From Ravibacter arvi (lineage in GTDB: Bacteria > Bacteroidota > Bacteroidia > Cytophagales > Spirosomataceae): a stretch of DNA of 64,000 nucleotides. Positions 35,926-43,548 of this stretch are shown piece by piece. Made by a program: the position numbers and the translations under genes. The first letter of the stretch is position 1. Every line of letters starts with the position of its first letter. The DNA lies in the NCBI RefSeq assembly GCF_039540405.1, contig NZ_BAABEY010000036.1:1-64000 (forward strand), given 5' to 3'. The notes beneath the pieces were generated by a model. The model saw only the letters and a program-made list of their open reading frames with translations, was not told where the DNA came from and did not search any database.

Positions 35926-36899
35926 GTACTCAGGATACGAACCATTCGGAGGAGGTCGTCATTGATCGGTTTCGGCAACCGGATGGTATCTTCGAACGCG
36001 GTGTATACCAATTCGTTGTTGATGATACCGGCCATTACATTTTTTTGCCCGGCGAGAAGCCCTTCCAGTGCGCCCAAACCAAGGCGGCTGGCCAGGATAC
36101 GGTCATAAGCCGAAGGAGCACCTCCACGTTGGATATGGCCCAATGTGGTGACGCGGAGATCCAGGTCTTCGGAGTCGATCAGGTTCTTGATTTTCTCGCC
36201 GATCTGGATGGCACTGCCTTCGTCGTCGCCTTCCGCTACAATAACGATGGACGACGATTTGGATCTTTTCCAGCCTTCTTTAAGGGTATCGACTACCTCC
36301 GAAATTGGCGTAAGCACTTCCGGCACCATTACCATTTCGGCCCCGCCACCGATGGCAGCCTGAACCGCGATATAACCGGCATCCCGGCCCATTACTTCGA
36401 TCAGGAAAACGCGGTCGTGAGAGCCGGCTGTGTCCCGGATACGGTCGATAGCGTCCAGCGCGGTGTTAACGGCCGTATCGAAGCCAATGGTGTAGTCCGT
36501 TCCGTACAAATCATTGTCAATGGTTCCCGGTGCTCCTACGGTCGGCAATCCGAATTCTTCAAAAAAAGTAAGTGCCCCCGTAAAGGTTCCGTTCCCCCCG
36601 ATCGCGACGAGTCCTTCAATTCCATGGCCTATTAACTGGTCATAGGCTTTCCTGCGCCCTTCCGACGTGAGGAAATCCTTGCTTCTTGCCGATTTCAGGA
36701 TGGTGCCGCCACGTTGAATGATGTTACTGACGGAGTGGGAGTTCATCTGGAAAATATCCCCGGCTATCATTCCGCTGTAGCCTCTTCTGATCCCATAAAC
36801 TTCAACGCCGTGATAGAGAGCCCCCCTTACTACTGCTCTGATGCAGGCATTCATGCCCGGGGCATCACCACCTGACGTGAACACAGCGATTCTCTTCAT
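35922..36899 (-). CDS. pfkA: ATP-dependent 6-phosphofructokinase
   Basis: Phosphorylates fructose 6-phosphate in glycolysis. The 325-residue protein has GGDAPGMNA at residues 10-18, the ATP loop GGNGTFTGA, the catalytic segment APGTIDNDLYGTDYTIGFDTA and the substrate-binding MGRDAGYIA. Gly-Gly-Asp at the start and GGNG in the nucleotide loop favour the ATP-dependent type over PPi-dependent enzymes, which carry Asp in that loop. It is monocistronic with a recognisable promoter. Confidence 0.95.
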   Translation of the reverse strand: MKRIAVFTSGGDAPGMNACIRAVVRGALYHGVEVYGIRRGYSGMIAGDIFQMNSHSVSNIIQRGGTILKSARSKDFLTSEGRRKAYDQLIGHGIEGLVAIGGNGTFTGALTFFEEFGLPTVGAPGTIDNDLYGTDYTIGFDTAVNTALDAIDRIRDTAGSHDRVFLIEVMGRDAGYIAVQAAIGGGAEMVMVPEVLTPISEVVDTLKEGWKRSKSSSIVIVAEGDDEGSAIQIGEKIKNLIDSEDLDLRVTTLGHIQRGGAPSAYDRILASRLGLGALEGLLAGQKNVMAGIINNELVYTAFEDTIRLPKPINDDLLRMVRILST

Positions 36900-36972
36900 A
36901 TACTGATGGTTATTGCAAAACTAGTCCTCTAACGAGCTTATTGAATAATTTTCCTTTAGCCCGGATAGAACG

Positions 36973-37005
36973 CAAATTTATTAGGTATTTTGGATTGAAG
37001 GCAAA
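36973..37005 (-). promoter_or_regulatory. pfkA promoter
   Basis: On the minus strand TTTG (37005-37002) is followed after 21 bases by TAAATTTG (36980-36973), a good match to the Bacteroidota -33/-7 promoter. A second -7-like octamer TAGTTTTG lies nearer the gene at 36923-36916. The leader would be about 70 or about 12 bases respectively. Confidence 0.6.
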
Positions 37006-37057
37006 GCAACTTTCGTATTTGGTGGAAATTTCACAATTGTTTACTAAAAATTAATAC

Positions 37058-37087
37058 TTTGTACATGCCCCATTCCTTCTATATTTG
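37058..37087 (+). promoter_or_regulatory. promoter of the YfhO-family gene
   Basis: TTTG at 37058-37061 and TATATTTG at 37080-37087 are 18 bases apart, close to the phylum consensus. It predicts a start near 37093 and a leader of about 90 bases. Confidence 0.65.
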
Positions 37088-37182
37088 TGCGGTAATGCTA
37101 TATTAGTGTACGGCCGGCGGGTTTTAAGAGACTATGGCCACACCGATATTGCTTTAGCCGGTTAGTTAATTTGCGTCTGTTT

Positions 37183-39687
37183 ATGGTTAAGAATGGTTTG
37201 CTTTCCTGGAAGGGCCTGCGCTCCCACGTCCTTTGTATTCTGGGTTTTGTCGTACTTTCACTCGGGTATTTTTCTCCGGTTCTGGAAGGGAAAAAGCTTA
37301 ATATGCATGACATTACCCAATCTGAAGCGGGGGCTCACGAGCTGAAACAATACCATGAAAAGACCGGGAAGTGGGCAAACTGGACAAACAGCATGTTCAG
37401 CGGGATGCCGGCTTATATGGTTGCCACAGATTATCCGGGCAGCTTATCGACGAAAATCGGCCGGGCGGTGTATCACCTTCTCCCGGTTCCCGCCTGCATA
37501 CTTTTCCTGAGCCTCTTCAGTGCTTATCTCCTGTTGTGGGTGCTTACCGGGTCGGCCGGGCTTTCATTTGCAGGCGCCGTCGCTTTTGCTTTTGCTACTT
37601 TTAACCTTATCAGCATAGAAGCCGGTCACTTGTCGAAAGTAATGGCTATTGGTTACGCACCGGGCGTAATTGCCGGTGTGATGCTGGCCTTCCGGAGAAA
37701 CTGGTTGGGTGGAGCAGCAATCATGGCCCTTTTCCTGTCGCTGGAACTCTACGCGAATCATATCCAGATTACCTATTATTTAGGGCTTGCATTAATCGTT
37801 TTCGTGATCCTTGAAAGCGTGGAACTGATTAAAAAGGGAGAAACCGGTAAGCTTGTCAGGATCGGCAGTGCACTCGGGCTTGCCGCAATTATCGCAATCG
37901 GGTCTCATACAACCCGCCTCTGGAATGCCTACGACTATTCTAAGGCGACTATTCGCGGCACTTCGGAGCTTTCCGCTCCTGCAGGGTCTAAAACAGAGGC
38001 TCCTAAAAACGGGCTTGACAAAGAGTATGCCTTTCATTGGAGCTATGGGGTTGCTGAGACACTCAACCTCTTGATCCCGAATGCGTTTGGCGGCGGCTCG
38101 GGAAATAGTGCGTTGTCGGACAACTCGGAAACGTATAAAGTGCTGACGGGTAGGGGAGTAGATGCGGCCAATGCAGGCAATTTCGTAAGACAGCTGCCGG
38201 TCCCGCTTTACTGGGGCGACCAACCCGGAACGGGTGGACCTGCGTACGCCGGAGCCATTGTATGCTTCCTGTTTGTGCTGGGGCTTTTTGTAGTTAAAGG
38301 ACGGGTCAAATGGTGGCTGGCGGTTTTTACCGGTATTTTCATAGTATGGGCCTGGGGAAAGAATTTTTCGTCGGTTAATTACCTCTTTTTCGATTACTTC
38401 CCCATGTTTAACAAGTTCAGGGCGGTTACCATGACCCTGGCTTTTTCCCAGCTATTTATGGTTATACTGGGCATTATGGCGGTACATGCTATAGTTGCCG
38501 GCAAGCTGACCTGGAACAATTTGCAGCGCCCTTTGCTGATAAGCTTTGCCCTGACGGGCGGACTGGCCCTGATTTTCGCCCTCATGCCCCAGGTTTTCTT
38601 CAGCTTCAGAAGTCCGTACGACAGCCAGTTGGTAGACGGGCTGACTCAAAGTGTCCAGGACCGGTCTTTTGCCGAGGAGATTGTCCGGGCAATCGGGAAA
38701 GACCGGGCCGGGTTACTGCGTATGGATGCTTTCAGATCTTTCTTTTTTATAGCGATTGTAGTTTTATTGATTTGGTTGTGGACGAAAGGAAAGATGCGGG
38801 AAGTTGCGTTTGTAGGGTGTCTCGCCATGTTGATTGTAGCCGATATGATGGGCATCGGCAAAAGGTACCTGAACAATGCCGATTTTGTTTCAAAGGAGCA
38901 GGCGGAAGTTGTGTTCCATCCGACGGCGGCAGACGAGCAGATTTTGAAGGATAAAGACCTCAATTTCCGTGTGTTTGACCTTTCGGGAAGTCCTTTTCAG
39001 AATGCGGTCACTTCTTATTTTCACAAGTCGATAGGCGGCTATCACGGCGCCAAGCTAAGACGCTACCAGGAGTTGTTCGAGCGGCAGATTGCCCGTGAGG
39101 GTGCCAATCCCGGCATTCTTAACATGCTTAACACCAAATATATCGTGACGGCAGGAGAGAACGGTGCGGCCATGGCCAGGCCCAACCCGGACGCGCTCGG
39201 GAACGCCTGGTTTGTGGATTCTTTCAGGATTGTGCCGAATGCGGACGCTGAAATGGCTGCATTGGACTCGTTGAAGCCGGGCAAAGAGGCCGTATTGGAT
39301 CAGAAGTTCGCAAAGGATCTGGAAGGCCTTTCTATCAGGCATGACAGCACCGCGACTATCCGGCTGGTGAGCTATACGCCCGACGAACTGGTGTATGAAA
39401 GCAAGGCGTCAATCGAGCAGCTTGCGGTTTTTTCGGAGATATACTACAACGTCCGGAATGAATGGAAGGTAACCATCGACGACACGCCTGTCCCTCTTTT
39501 ACGTGCGGACTATGTACTTAGATCTGTCCGGGTACCTGCCGGAACCCATACGATTAAGTTCCGCTTCGACCCCGTGTCGGTGTCTGCCGGCGGAAAGATA
39601 GATCTTCTGTTTTCTTTATTGCTACTGGCTCTTATTGCTGCAGCTTTAATAGCAGATATCCGCAGGAAGAAGCATCAGGAGGCATAG
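37183..39687 (+). CDS. YfhO family polytopic membrane protein
   Basis: The 834-residue protein has about 11-13 membrane helices through residue 540 and one at the C terminus, with a large extracytoplasmic domain between. It matches the YfhO family of GT-C-like membrane proteins linked to lipoteichoic acid glycosylation in Firmicutes; in Bacteroidota the acceptor is unknown. The acidic first loop LNMHDITQSEAGAHELKQYH is where catalytic Asp/Glu of GT-C enzymes lie. The ATG at 37183 is chosen over a TTG four codons upstream. Its 3' end overlaps the convergent BioF-like gene by 13 bp. Confidence 0.85.
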   Translation: MVKNGLLSWKGLRSHVLCILGFVVLSLGYFSPVLEGKKLNMHDITQSEAGAHELKQYHEKTGKWANWTNSMFSGMPAYMVATDYPGSLSTKIGRAVYHLLPVPACILFLSLFSAYLLLWVLTGSAGLSFAGAVAFAFATFNLISIEAGHLSKVMAIGYAPGVIAGVMLAFRRNWLGGAAIMALFLSLELYANHIQITYYLGLALIVFVILESVELIKKGETGKLVRIGSALGLAAIIAIGSHTTRLWNAYDYSKATIRGTSELSAPAGSKTEAPKNGLDKEYAFHWSYGVAETLNLLIPNAFGGGSGNSALSDNSETYKVLTGRGVDAANAGNFVRQLPVPLYWGDQPGTGGPAYAGAIVCFLFVLGLFVVKGRVKWWLAVFTGIFIVWAWGKNFSSVNYLFFDYFPMFNKFRAVTMTLAFSQLFMVILGIMAVHAIVAGKLTWNNLQRPLLISFALTGGLALIFALMPQVFFSFRSPYDSQLVDGLTQSVQDRSFAEEIVRAIGKDRAGLLRMDAFRSFFFIAIVVLLIWLWTKGKMREVAFVGCLAMLIVADMMGIGKRYLNNADFVSKEQAEVVFHPTAADEQILKDKDLNFRVFDLSGSPFQNAVTSYFHKSIGGYHGAKLRRYQELFERQIAREGANPGILNMLNTKYIVTAGENGAAMARPNPDALGNAWFVDSFRIVPNADAEMAALDSLKPGKEAVLDQKFAKDLEGLSIRHDSTATIRLVSYTPDELVYESKASIEQLAVFSEIYYNVRNEWKVTIDDTPVPLLRADYVLRSVRVPAGTHTIKFRFDPVSVSAGGKIDLLFSLLLLALIAAALIADIRRKKHQEA

Positions 39688-40757
39688 TACCTGTTGCATG
39701 CCCCGGCCAGCCTGTCGATGTCCTCATCGGTGTGAACGGAAGTGATAACCAGGCGGGTCAGCGGGAGGTCGTCGGCTGCAGGATACGGAAAGCTGGAACA
39801 TAGAATTCCTTTTTCCATGAGACTGCCTGCTAGGCCGGCGTCAGTTGTCGTGAGGACGGGATAATCGGGGAGGTAGTCGAAGCGTTCTTTGCAATCCAGC
39901 TTTTGAAAAAAACGGCGGGTATTCTGCATCAATTTCTCATGGATCCCGGCGTACAGTCCGTCGCCGGCCATGCAGGCAAGCGCATGGGCAAACACCGGCG
40001 GAAAAGGCGAGGCGCCGGAATAGGTTGCGGTCTTCCTGAACCCGTCGAGCAGGAGACGGCTTCCCAGGATTGCCCCACCGGGGATTCCCAGCGCCTTGTT
40101 GAGCGAGGAAACCGCCAGGATATTCAAGATACCTGATTCCGTCAGTTTCCCGAGGCTTCCGGAACCGGAATGGCCTGCTACCCCTATCGCATGGGAATCG
40201 TCGACTACAAGCAGCATATTATCCAGGCCTGCGAACCGGCCGAAGGGGAAGGAAACGGGCTTTGGACTACCGATAGCATCGCTGTACAGGATATAAAATA
40301 CGTCTGCAGCTGCCGAACGGATGGAGCGGGCCGTTGCTTCGGCCCAGGTTTCCCAGGCAGAATTGACCGGTGTTCCTCGCCTGAGGGCAGGGTGAAGCCC
40401 GGGGGCTTCTATTTGACTGATTTGAAAACCCGGATTTAAAGCAGCCAGTATATCCGGAAGCGAGGTGCGGATCAGATGTCCGGCCAGCATGCCGGAACTG
40501 ACAAGCAAGGCGTCTTCTGCGCCCGCAAAGGTTGCCAATGACTGTTCCGCCCGGCTATATGCGCTAATCTGTAACGTGTTGTTCCTGGAGCTGCCGAAAT
40601 GAGTGCCAAGCACCGGAAGCCCGTCCGAGATAATTTTAAGGTAGGCGGCGTCATAGGCCATACCCAGGTAATCAGTACCGCTGAACCAGAGATAATCTTT
40701 GTCGCCTATCCGGACAAAACGCGAAGGGGGCGTATCGGTAATGAGAACCTGGTTCAT
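39675..40757 (-). CDS. BioF/KBL-like PLP-dependent acyltransferase family enzyme
   Basis: The 360-residue protein is a fold-type I PLP enzyme of the alpha-oxoamine synthase group (8-amino-7-oxononanoate synthase, 2-amino-3-ketobutyrate CoA ligase). Visible are VVDDSHAIGV (Asp186/187 and His189) and the Schiff-base lysine Lys221 in SSLNKALGIPGG. The glycine-rich GTHFGSSRNN segment near residue 51-60 occupies the place of the G-S-G-S-R motif of BioF. No biotin genes are nearby, so the product is uncertain. It precedes a lipid kinase gene in reverse order on the same strand (25 bp gap), which could suggest a sphingolipid or aminolipid context, but this is speculative. Confidence 0.75.
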   Translation of the reverse strand: MNQVLITDTPPSRFVRIGDKDYLWFSGTDYLGMAYDAAYLKIISDGLPVLGTHFGSSRNNTLQISAYSRAEQSLATFAGAEDALLVSSGMLAGHLIRTSLPDILAALNPGFQISQIEAPGLHPALRRGTPVNSAWETWAEATARSIRSAAADVFYILYSDAIGSPKPVSFPFGRFAGLDNMLLVVDDSHAIGVAGHSGSGSLGKLTESGILNILAVSSLNKALGIPGGAILGSRLLLDGFRKTATYSGASPFPPVFAHALACMAGDGLYAGIHEKLMQNTRRFFQKLDCKERFDYLPDYPVLTTTDAGLAGSLMEKGILCSSFPYPAADDLPLTRLVITSVHTDEDIDRLAGACNRYYAS

Positions 40758-40782
40758 CGTAATGTTTTGAAAATCAGTCGAG

Positions 40783-41661
40783 TTAGCAGACCACCGACAG
40801 GCTTTTCGGCAGGCATCTTACCTGTATGCGGGTAGTATCGATAGTGACGGGTTCACCATCCGCGTGGGCGAGTACCGGCAGCTGATCGGTATGTACGGTT
40901 AGGTCGCGAAAGGTACTGTATGTTGCGTACTGCGATTGGCCGAGACTTTTCGAGAAAAGCCGCGCGCCCAATACCATGGCATACCAATCGGGAAAAGGGC
41001 GGATGTGGCACAAATCGAGAGAGCCGTCGGTGACGCTTGCTTTGGGGGCTATCCAGGCATTGTTGCCAAATTGCCCTGCGTTGGCAAATGTAAGCAGGAA
41101 AGTCGGGAGATTTTCACCGGTAAAAGCCACGTTTACCGGCAGGTATTTTTTGTAGGTGTCCAGCGAGTACCGGATGTAGGTTTTAAATCCCCGGTCAAGG
41201 GAGCTCGCGAAATGATGCGCTACCGCGGCATCAAAGCCGATCCCGGAGGTACAGAAGAAGGGGATGTCATTGATCCTGGCCGAGTCTATCCGGACTTCCG
41301 TACCCTCGGTGAGCCGTTTGATAGCGCCTTCAGGGTGCATCGGGATTTGCAGATGCCGTGCGAGCCCGTTTCCCGACCCGGACGGGATAATTCCCAGAGG
41401 GACGGGTGTGTGCAGCAGGGCTGATGCCACCTCGTTGATGGTGCCATCGCCCCCGACGGCGACGATAGCCCGCCAGTTCGAAGAATTGACGGCTGTCCGC
41501 GTAATTTCGGTGGCGTGATTCTTCGCCTCCGTTATGACGACCTGGGCGACATGACCCAGTGCACGCATCCTGTTTTCAAGAAAATCGGTCAGGTGCGACA
41601 GGTTTTTGCCGGCCGAATCACCTGATTTCGGATTGACTATGAACAGGTAGGGAAGCGCCAT
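40783..41661 (-). CDS. diacylglycerol/sphingoid lipid kinase family protein (YegS/DgkB type)
   Basis: The 292-residue protein has the DAGK catalytic domain with GGDGTINE at residues 70-77, GIIPSGSGNGLARHL, and the C-terminal domain of the LCB5/YegS superfamily. It phosphorylates a diacylglycerol, sphingosine-like or related lipid; the acceptor is not readable from sequence. The gene is preceded by a 37-residue membrane protein gene ending one base before its ATG, and followed 25 bp later by the BioF-like gene, so these three probably form an operon. Confidence 0.9.
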   Translation of the reverse strand: MALPYLFIVNPKSGDSAGKNLSHLTDFLENRMRALGHVAQVVITEAKNHATEITRTAVNSSNWRAIVAVGGDGTINEVASALLHTPVPLGIIPSGSGNGLARHLQIPMHPEGAIKRLTEGTEVRIDSARINDIPFFCTSGIGFDAAVAHHFASSLDRGFKTYIRYSLDTYKKYLPVNVAFTGENLPTFLLTFANAGQFGNNAWIAPKASVTDGSLDLCHIRPFPDWYAMVLGARLFSKSLGQSQYATYSTFRDLTVHTDQLPVLAHADGEPVTIDTTRIQVRCLPKSLSVVC

Positions 41662-41663
41662 GA

Positions 41664-41777
41664 CTACCGGATTAAAAGGATACCGATGATGAGAAGGATT
41701 ATCATGAAAATGTAATACACTCCGTCAACAAATGGGTATTTTTGTTTGTCGAGCTTATTGAATAATCGTTTGAACAT
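41664..41777 (-). CDS. 37-residue single-span membrane protein
   Basis: From the ATG at 41777 a frame of 37 codons encodes a protein beginning MFKRLFNKLDKQKYPFVDG, followed by a hydrophobic helix (YYIFMIILLIIGILLI) and a terminal Arg. The positive N terminus and single helix predict N-in orientation. Its stop is two bases from the lipid kinase ATG, so the two genes are almost certainly co-transcribed and probably coupled. I do not recognise a family. Composition (basic head, clean helix, no charged residues in the helix) is what a real small membrane protein looks like rather than a chance frame. Confidence 0.6.
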   Translation of the reverse strand: MFKRLFNKLDKQKYPFVDGVYYIFMIILLIIGILLIR

Positions 41778-41833
41778 GATCGCCCGGGGGATTAATGGTT
41801 TTCCAAAAAAAGTTGTTTTGCAACGAAAGTCGC

Positions 41834-41841
41834 CAAAATTA
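41834..41841 (-). promoter_or_regulatory. possible -7 box for the small protein-lipid kinase operon
   Basis: The minus strand reads TAATTTTG, matching TAnnTTTG, 56 bases before the small-protein ATG. It overlaps the first base of the divergent DUF4440 coding sequence, and no -33 element is clear. Confidence 0.35.
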
Positions 41842-42275
41842 TGAAAAAGGCTTTTTTTCTGCTACTATTTCTCTTTTTATGCCTGGGAGTGACTGCGCAA
41901 TCCTTGCAGGACAGAAAAGAGATTCTTACTATTTTAAACCGGCAGGAGACCGATTGGAACCGCGGTGACATTGCTTCGTTTATGGTGGGATACTGGGAAT
42001 CGGACTCCCTGTCTTTCACCGGGGCATCAGGCATTTCATATGGTTATAAGCCGGTCTATGAAAACTATAAAAGGCGATATCCGGACCAAACCTCCATGGG
42101 TAAACTGAAATTTGAGGTGATTGTGTTCCGTTTCCTTTCGGACGGTGTTGCACAGATGATCGGAAAGTTTTCGCTGCTGAGGCCGGAAAAAGGAGATTTA
42201 ACGGGACACTTTACCTTGATATGGCAAAAAATAGATGGGAAATGGGTGATCACAAGTGATCATACGAGTGGCTAA
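41841..42275 (+). CDS. exported DUF4440/SnoaL-like (NTF2 fold) protein
   Basis: The 144-residue protein has a signal peptide (MKKAFFLLLFLFLCLGVTAQ) and an NTF2-like domain with the DUF4440 pattern ILNRQETDWNRGDIASFMVGYWESDSLSFTGASG and a C-terminal HFTLIWQKIDGKWVITSDH. Exported members of this family are common in Bacteroidota with no assigned function. It is divergent from the lipid kinase operon. Confidence 0.82.
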   Translation: MKKAFFLLLFLFLCLGVTAQSLQDRKEILTILNRQETDWNRGDIASFMVGYWESDSLSFTGASGISYGYKPVYENYKRRYPDQTSMGKLKFEVIVFRFLSDGVAQMIGKFSLLRPEKGDLTGHFTLIWQKIDGKWVITSDHTSG

Positions 42276-42380
42276 GCGCTAAACGAGCAGGTTGCCTGGC
42301 GATGATATTAGGTATTGTCCGCAAAATAAAGACGGAGTGACCGGTCCAATGGTGTATTATTGTGGCGGTTTCAGACAGTC

Positions 42381-42453
42381 AGTCGTGTGCCCTTGGGGGA
42401 AGGGCGGAAGATCTGCAAAATCTTCTGAGGGGGTTCGACTCCCCCCGCGACAA
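42381..42453 (+). tRNA. non-standard tRNA-Cys (GCA)-like gene, possibly a pseudo-tRNA
   Basis: The anticodon arm is textbook tRNA-Cys: stem AAGAT (42408-42412) with ATCTT (42420-42424) and loop CTGCAAA, anticodon GCA at 42415-42417. The T arm is GGGGG-TTCGACT-CCCCC (42429-42445). The D arm is a 5-bp stem (42389-42393 with 42401-42405) with loop TGGGGGA, and position 8 is T. Odd points: only six of seven acceptor pairs form (42382-42387 with 42446-42451, one G-U, A-A at the end), two bases rather than one join the D and anticodon stems, position 14 is not A, and the discriminator is A where bacterial tRNA-Cys normally has U73. TTTTTT follows at 42456. The sequence TGTGGCGG at 42361-42368 pairs even better with the 3' acceptor strand, which suggests an alternative fold. 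Confidence 0.5.
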
Positions 42454-42512
42454 CCTTTTTTGCGGATGGATTTTTTTGAAGAATGGGAGAAATTTTCAAA
42501 ACAAAGACAAGA

Positions 42513-43544
42513 ATGAAGGCAAAAAGAAATTCCGGAGGGCTGGGCTGGCTGGCGATATTGGTCCTTGCAGCTGCGTGCCGGCCATCCGGTTCAACCCAAA
42601 CGGAGGCGACCGTACCAAGCGCAGACCACCCCGGAAAATCTTTTGACACCACGGGCATGGTGTTGGTAAAGGGCGGCACCTTCCTGATGGGAAATGACGA
42701 ATTTGTAGATGCGAGACCAGTGCACGAAGTGTCGGTGTCCTCCTTCTACATGGATAAAACAGAGGTGACAAACGATGAGTATGCCCGGTTTGTGGCTGCT
42801 ACGGGCTATAAAACGGTGGCCGAACGTCCTTTGAACCCCGCCGACTATCCGGGTGTTCCACCCGACAAGCTGGTGCCTGGATCCGGAGTCTTCACGCCGC
42901 CAACGCGGGCAGTTTCTTTGGACAACCCGTTGGCATGGTGGACCTATACGCCGGGGGCGAGCTGGAAAACGCCGGAAGGCCCTTCCAGCGACCTGCGCGG
43001 AAGGGGAAATCACCCGGTGGTACACATCTCTTATGAAGATGCAGATGCCTATGCCCGATGGGCCGGTAAGCGTTTGCCGACCGAGGCGGAGTGGGAGTGG
43101 GCCGCGCAGGGCGGCCGGGGAGGAGACCACCTTTATTATTGGGGAGAGGAATTAAAGCCAGGCGGCAAATGGGCCGCGAATATTTTCCAGGGCCACTTCC
43201 CGCACGGCAATACAATAGAGGACGGATTCCTGACCACAGCCCCGGTGAGATCCTTTGCCGCCAATCCGTTCGGGATTTTTGATATGGAAGGAAATGTATG
43301 GGAATGGTGCTCGGACTTTTACCGGAACGATTACTTCGTAAAAAGCGAGAAAAATAACCCGAAAGGCCCTTCTGACAGCTTTGACCCCAATGAGCCGGGG
43401 TTGGTGAAGCGGGTGCAGAAAGGCGGCTCTTTTTTGTGCAGTGACGAATACTGTATGCGGTACAAAGCGGGTAGTCGCGACAAGGGTGAGGTGACCAGCG
43501 CGAGCAATAATCTGGGTTTCCGTTGTGTAGCCGATGTAAGGTAG
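42513..43544 (+). CDS. exported formylglycine-generating enzyme (SUMF1 type) lipoprotein
   Basis: FGE converts a cysteine in type I sulfatases to C-alpha-formylglycine. The 343-residue protein begins with a lipoprotein signal (GWLAILVLAAAC, Cys near residue 22). The FGE-sulfatase domain starts MVLVKGGTFLMGNDEF and ends RVQKGGSFLCSDEYCMRYK, with two cysteines five residues apart (about 309 and 314) at the same places as the redox-active pair of human FGE, and SASNNLGFRC. True FGE rather than the many cysteine-less relatives (EgtB, PvdO) is therefore likely. An envelope-anchored FGE would act after export, like the ER enzyme. No sulfatase is encoded in the window. An upstream ATG at 42483 would add 10 residues ahead of the signal. 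Confidence 0.85.
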   Translation: MKAKRNSGGLGWLAILVLAAACRPSGSTQTEATVPSADHPGKSFDTTGMVLVKGGTFLMGNDEFVDARPVHEVSVSSFYMDKTEVTNDEYARFVAATGYKTVAERPLNPADYPGVPPDKLVPGSGVFTPPTRAVSLDNPLAWWTYTPGASWKTPEGPSSDLRGRGNHPVVHISYEDADAYARWAGKRLPTEAEWEWAAQGGRGGDHLYYWGEELKPGGKWAANIFQGHFPHGNTIEDGFLTTAPVRSFAANPFGIFDMEGNVWEWCSDFYRNDYFVKSEKNNPKGPSDSFDPNEPGLVKRVQKGGSFLCSDEYCMRYKAGSRDKGEVTSASNNLGFRCVADVR

Positions 43545-43548
43545 CGTC

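Noticed and set aside
36916..36923. TAGTTTTG as the main pfkA promoter
   Set aside because: It matches the -7 box but has no -33 partner and leaves a very short leader; the site at 36973 with TTTG 21 bases upstream is better. Noted as secondary.
42361..42453. Type II tRNA (long variable arm) using TGTGGCG as the 5' acceptor strand
   Set aside because: The acceptor pairs well, but the D arm lacks GG, the would-be anticodon loop (TGGGGGA) lacks U33, and the GCA loop would be wasted as a variable arm. Kept only as an alternative fold.
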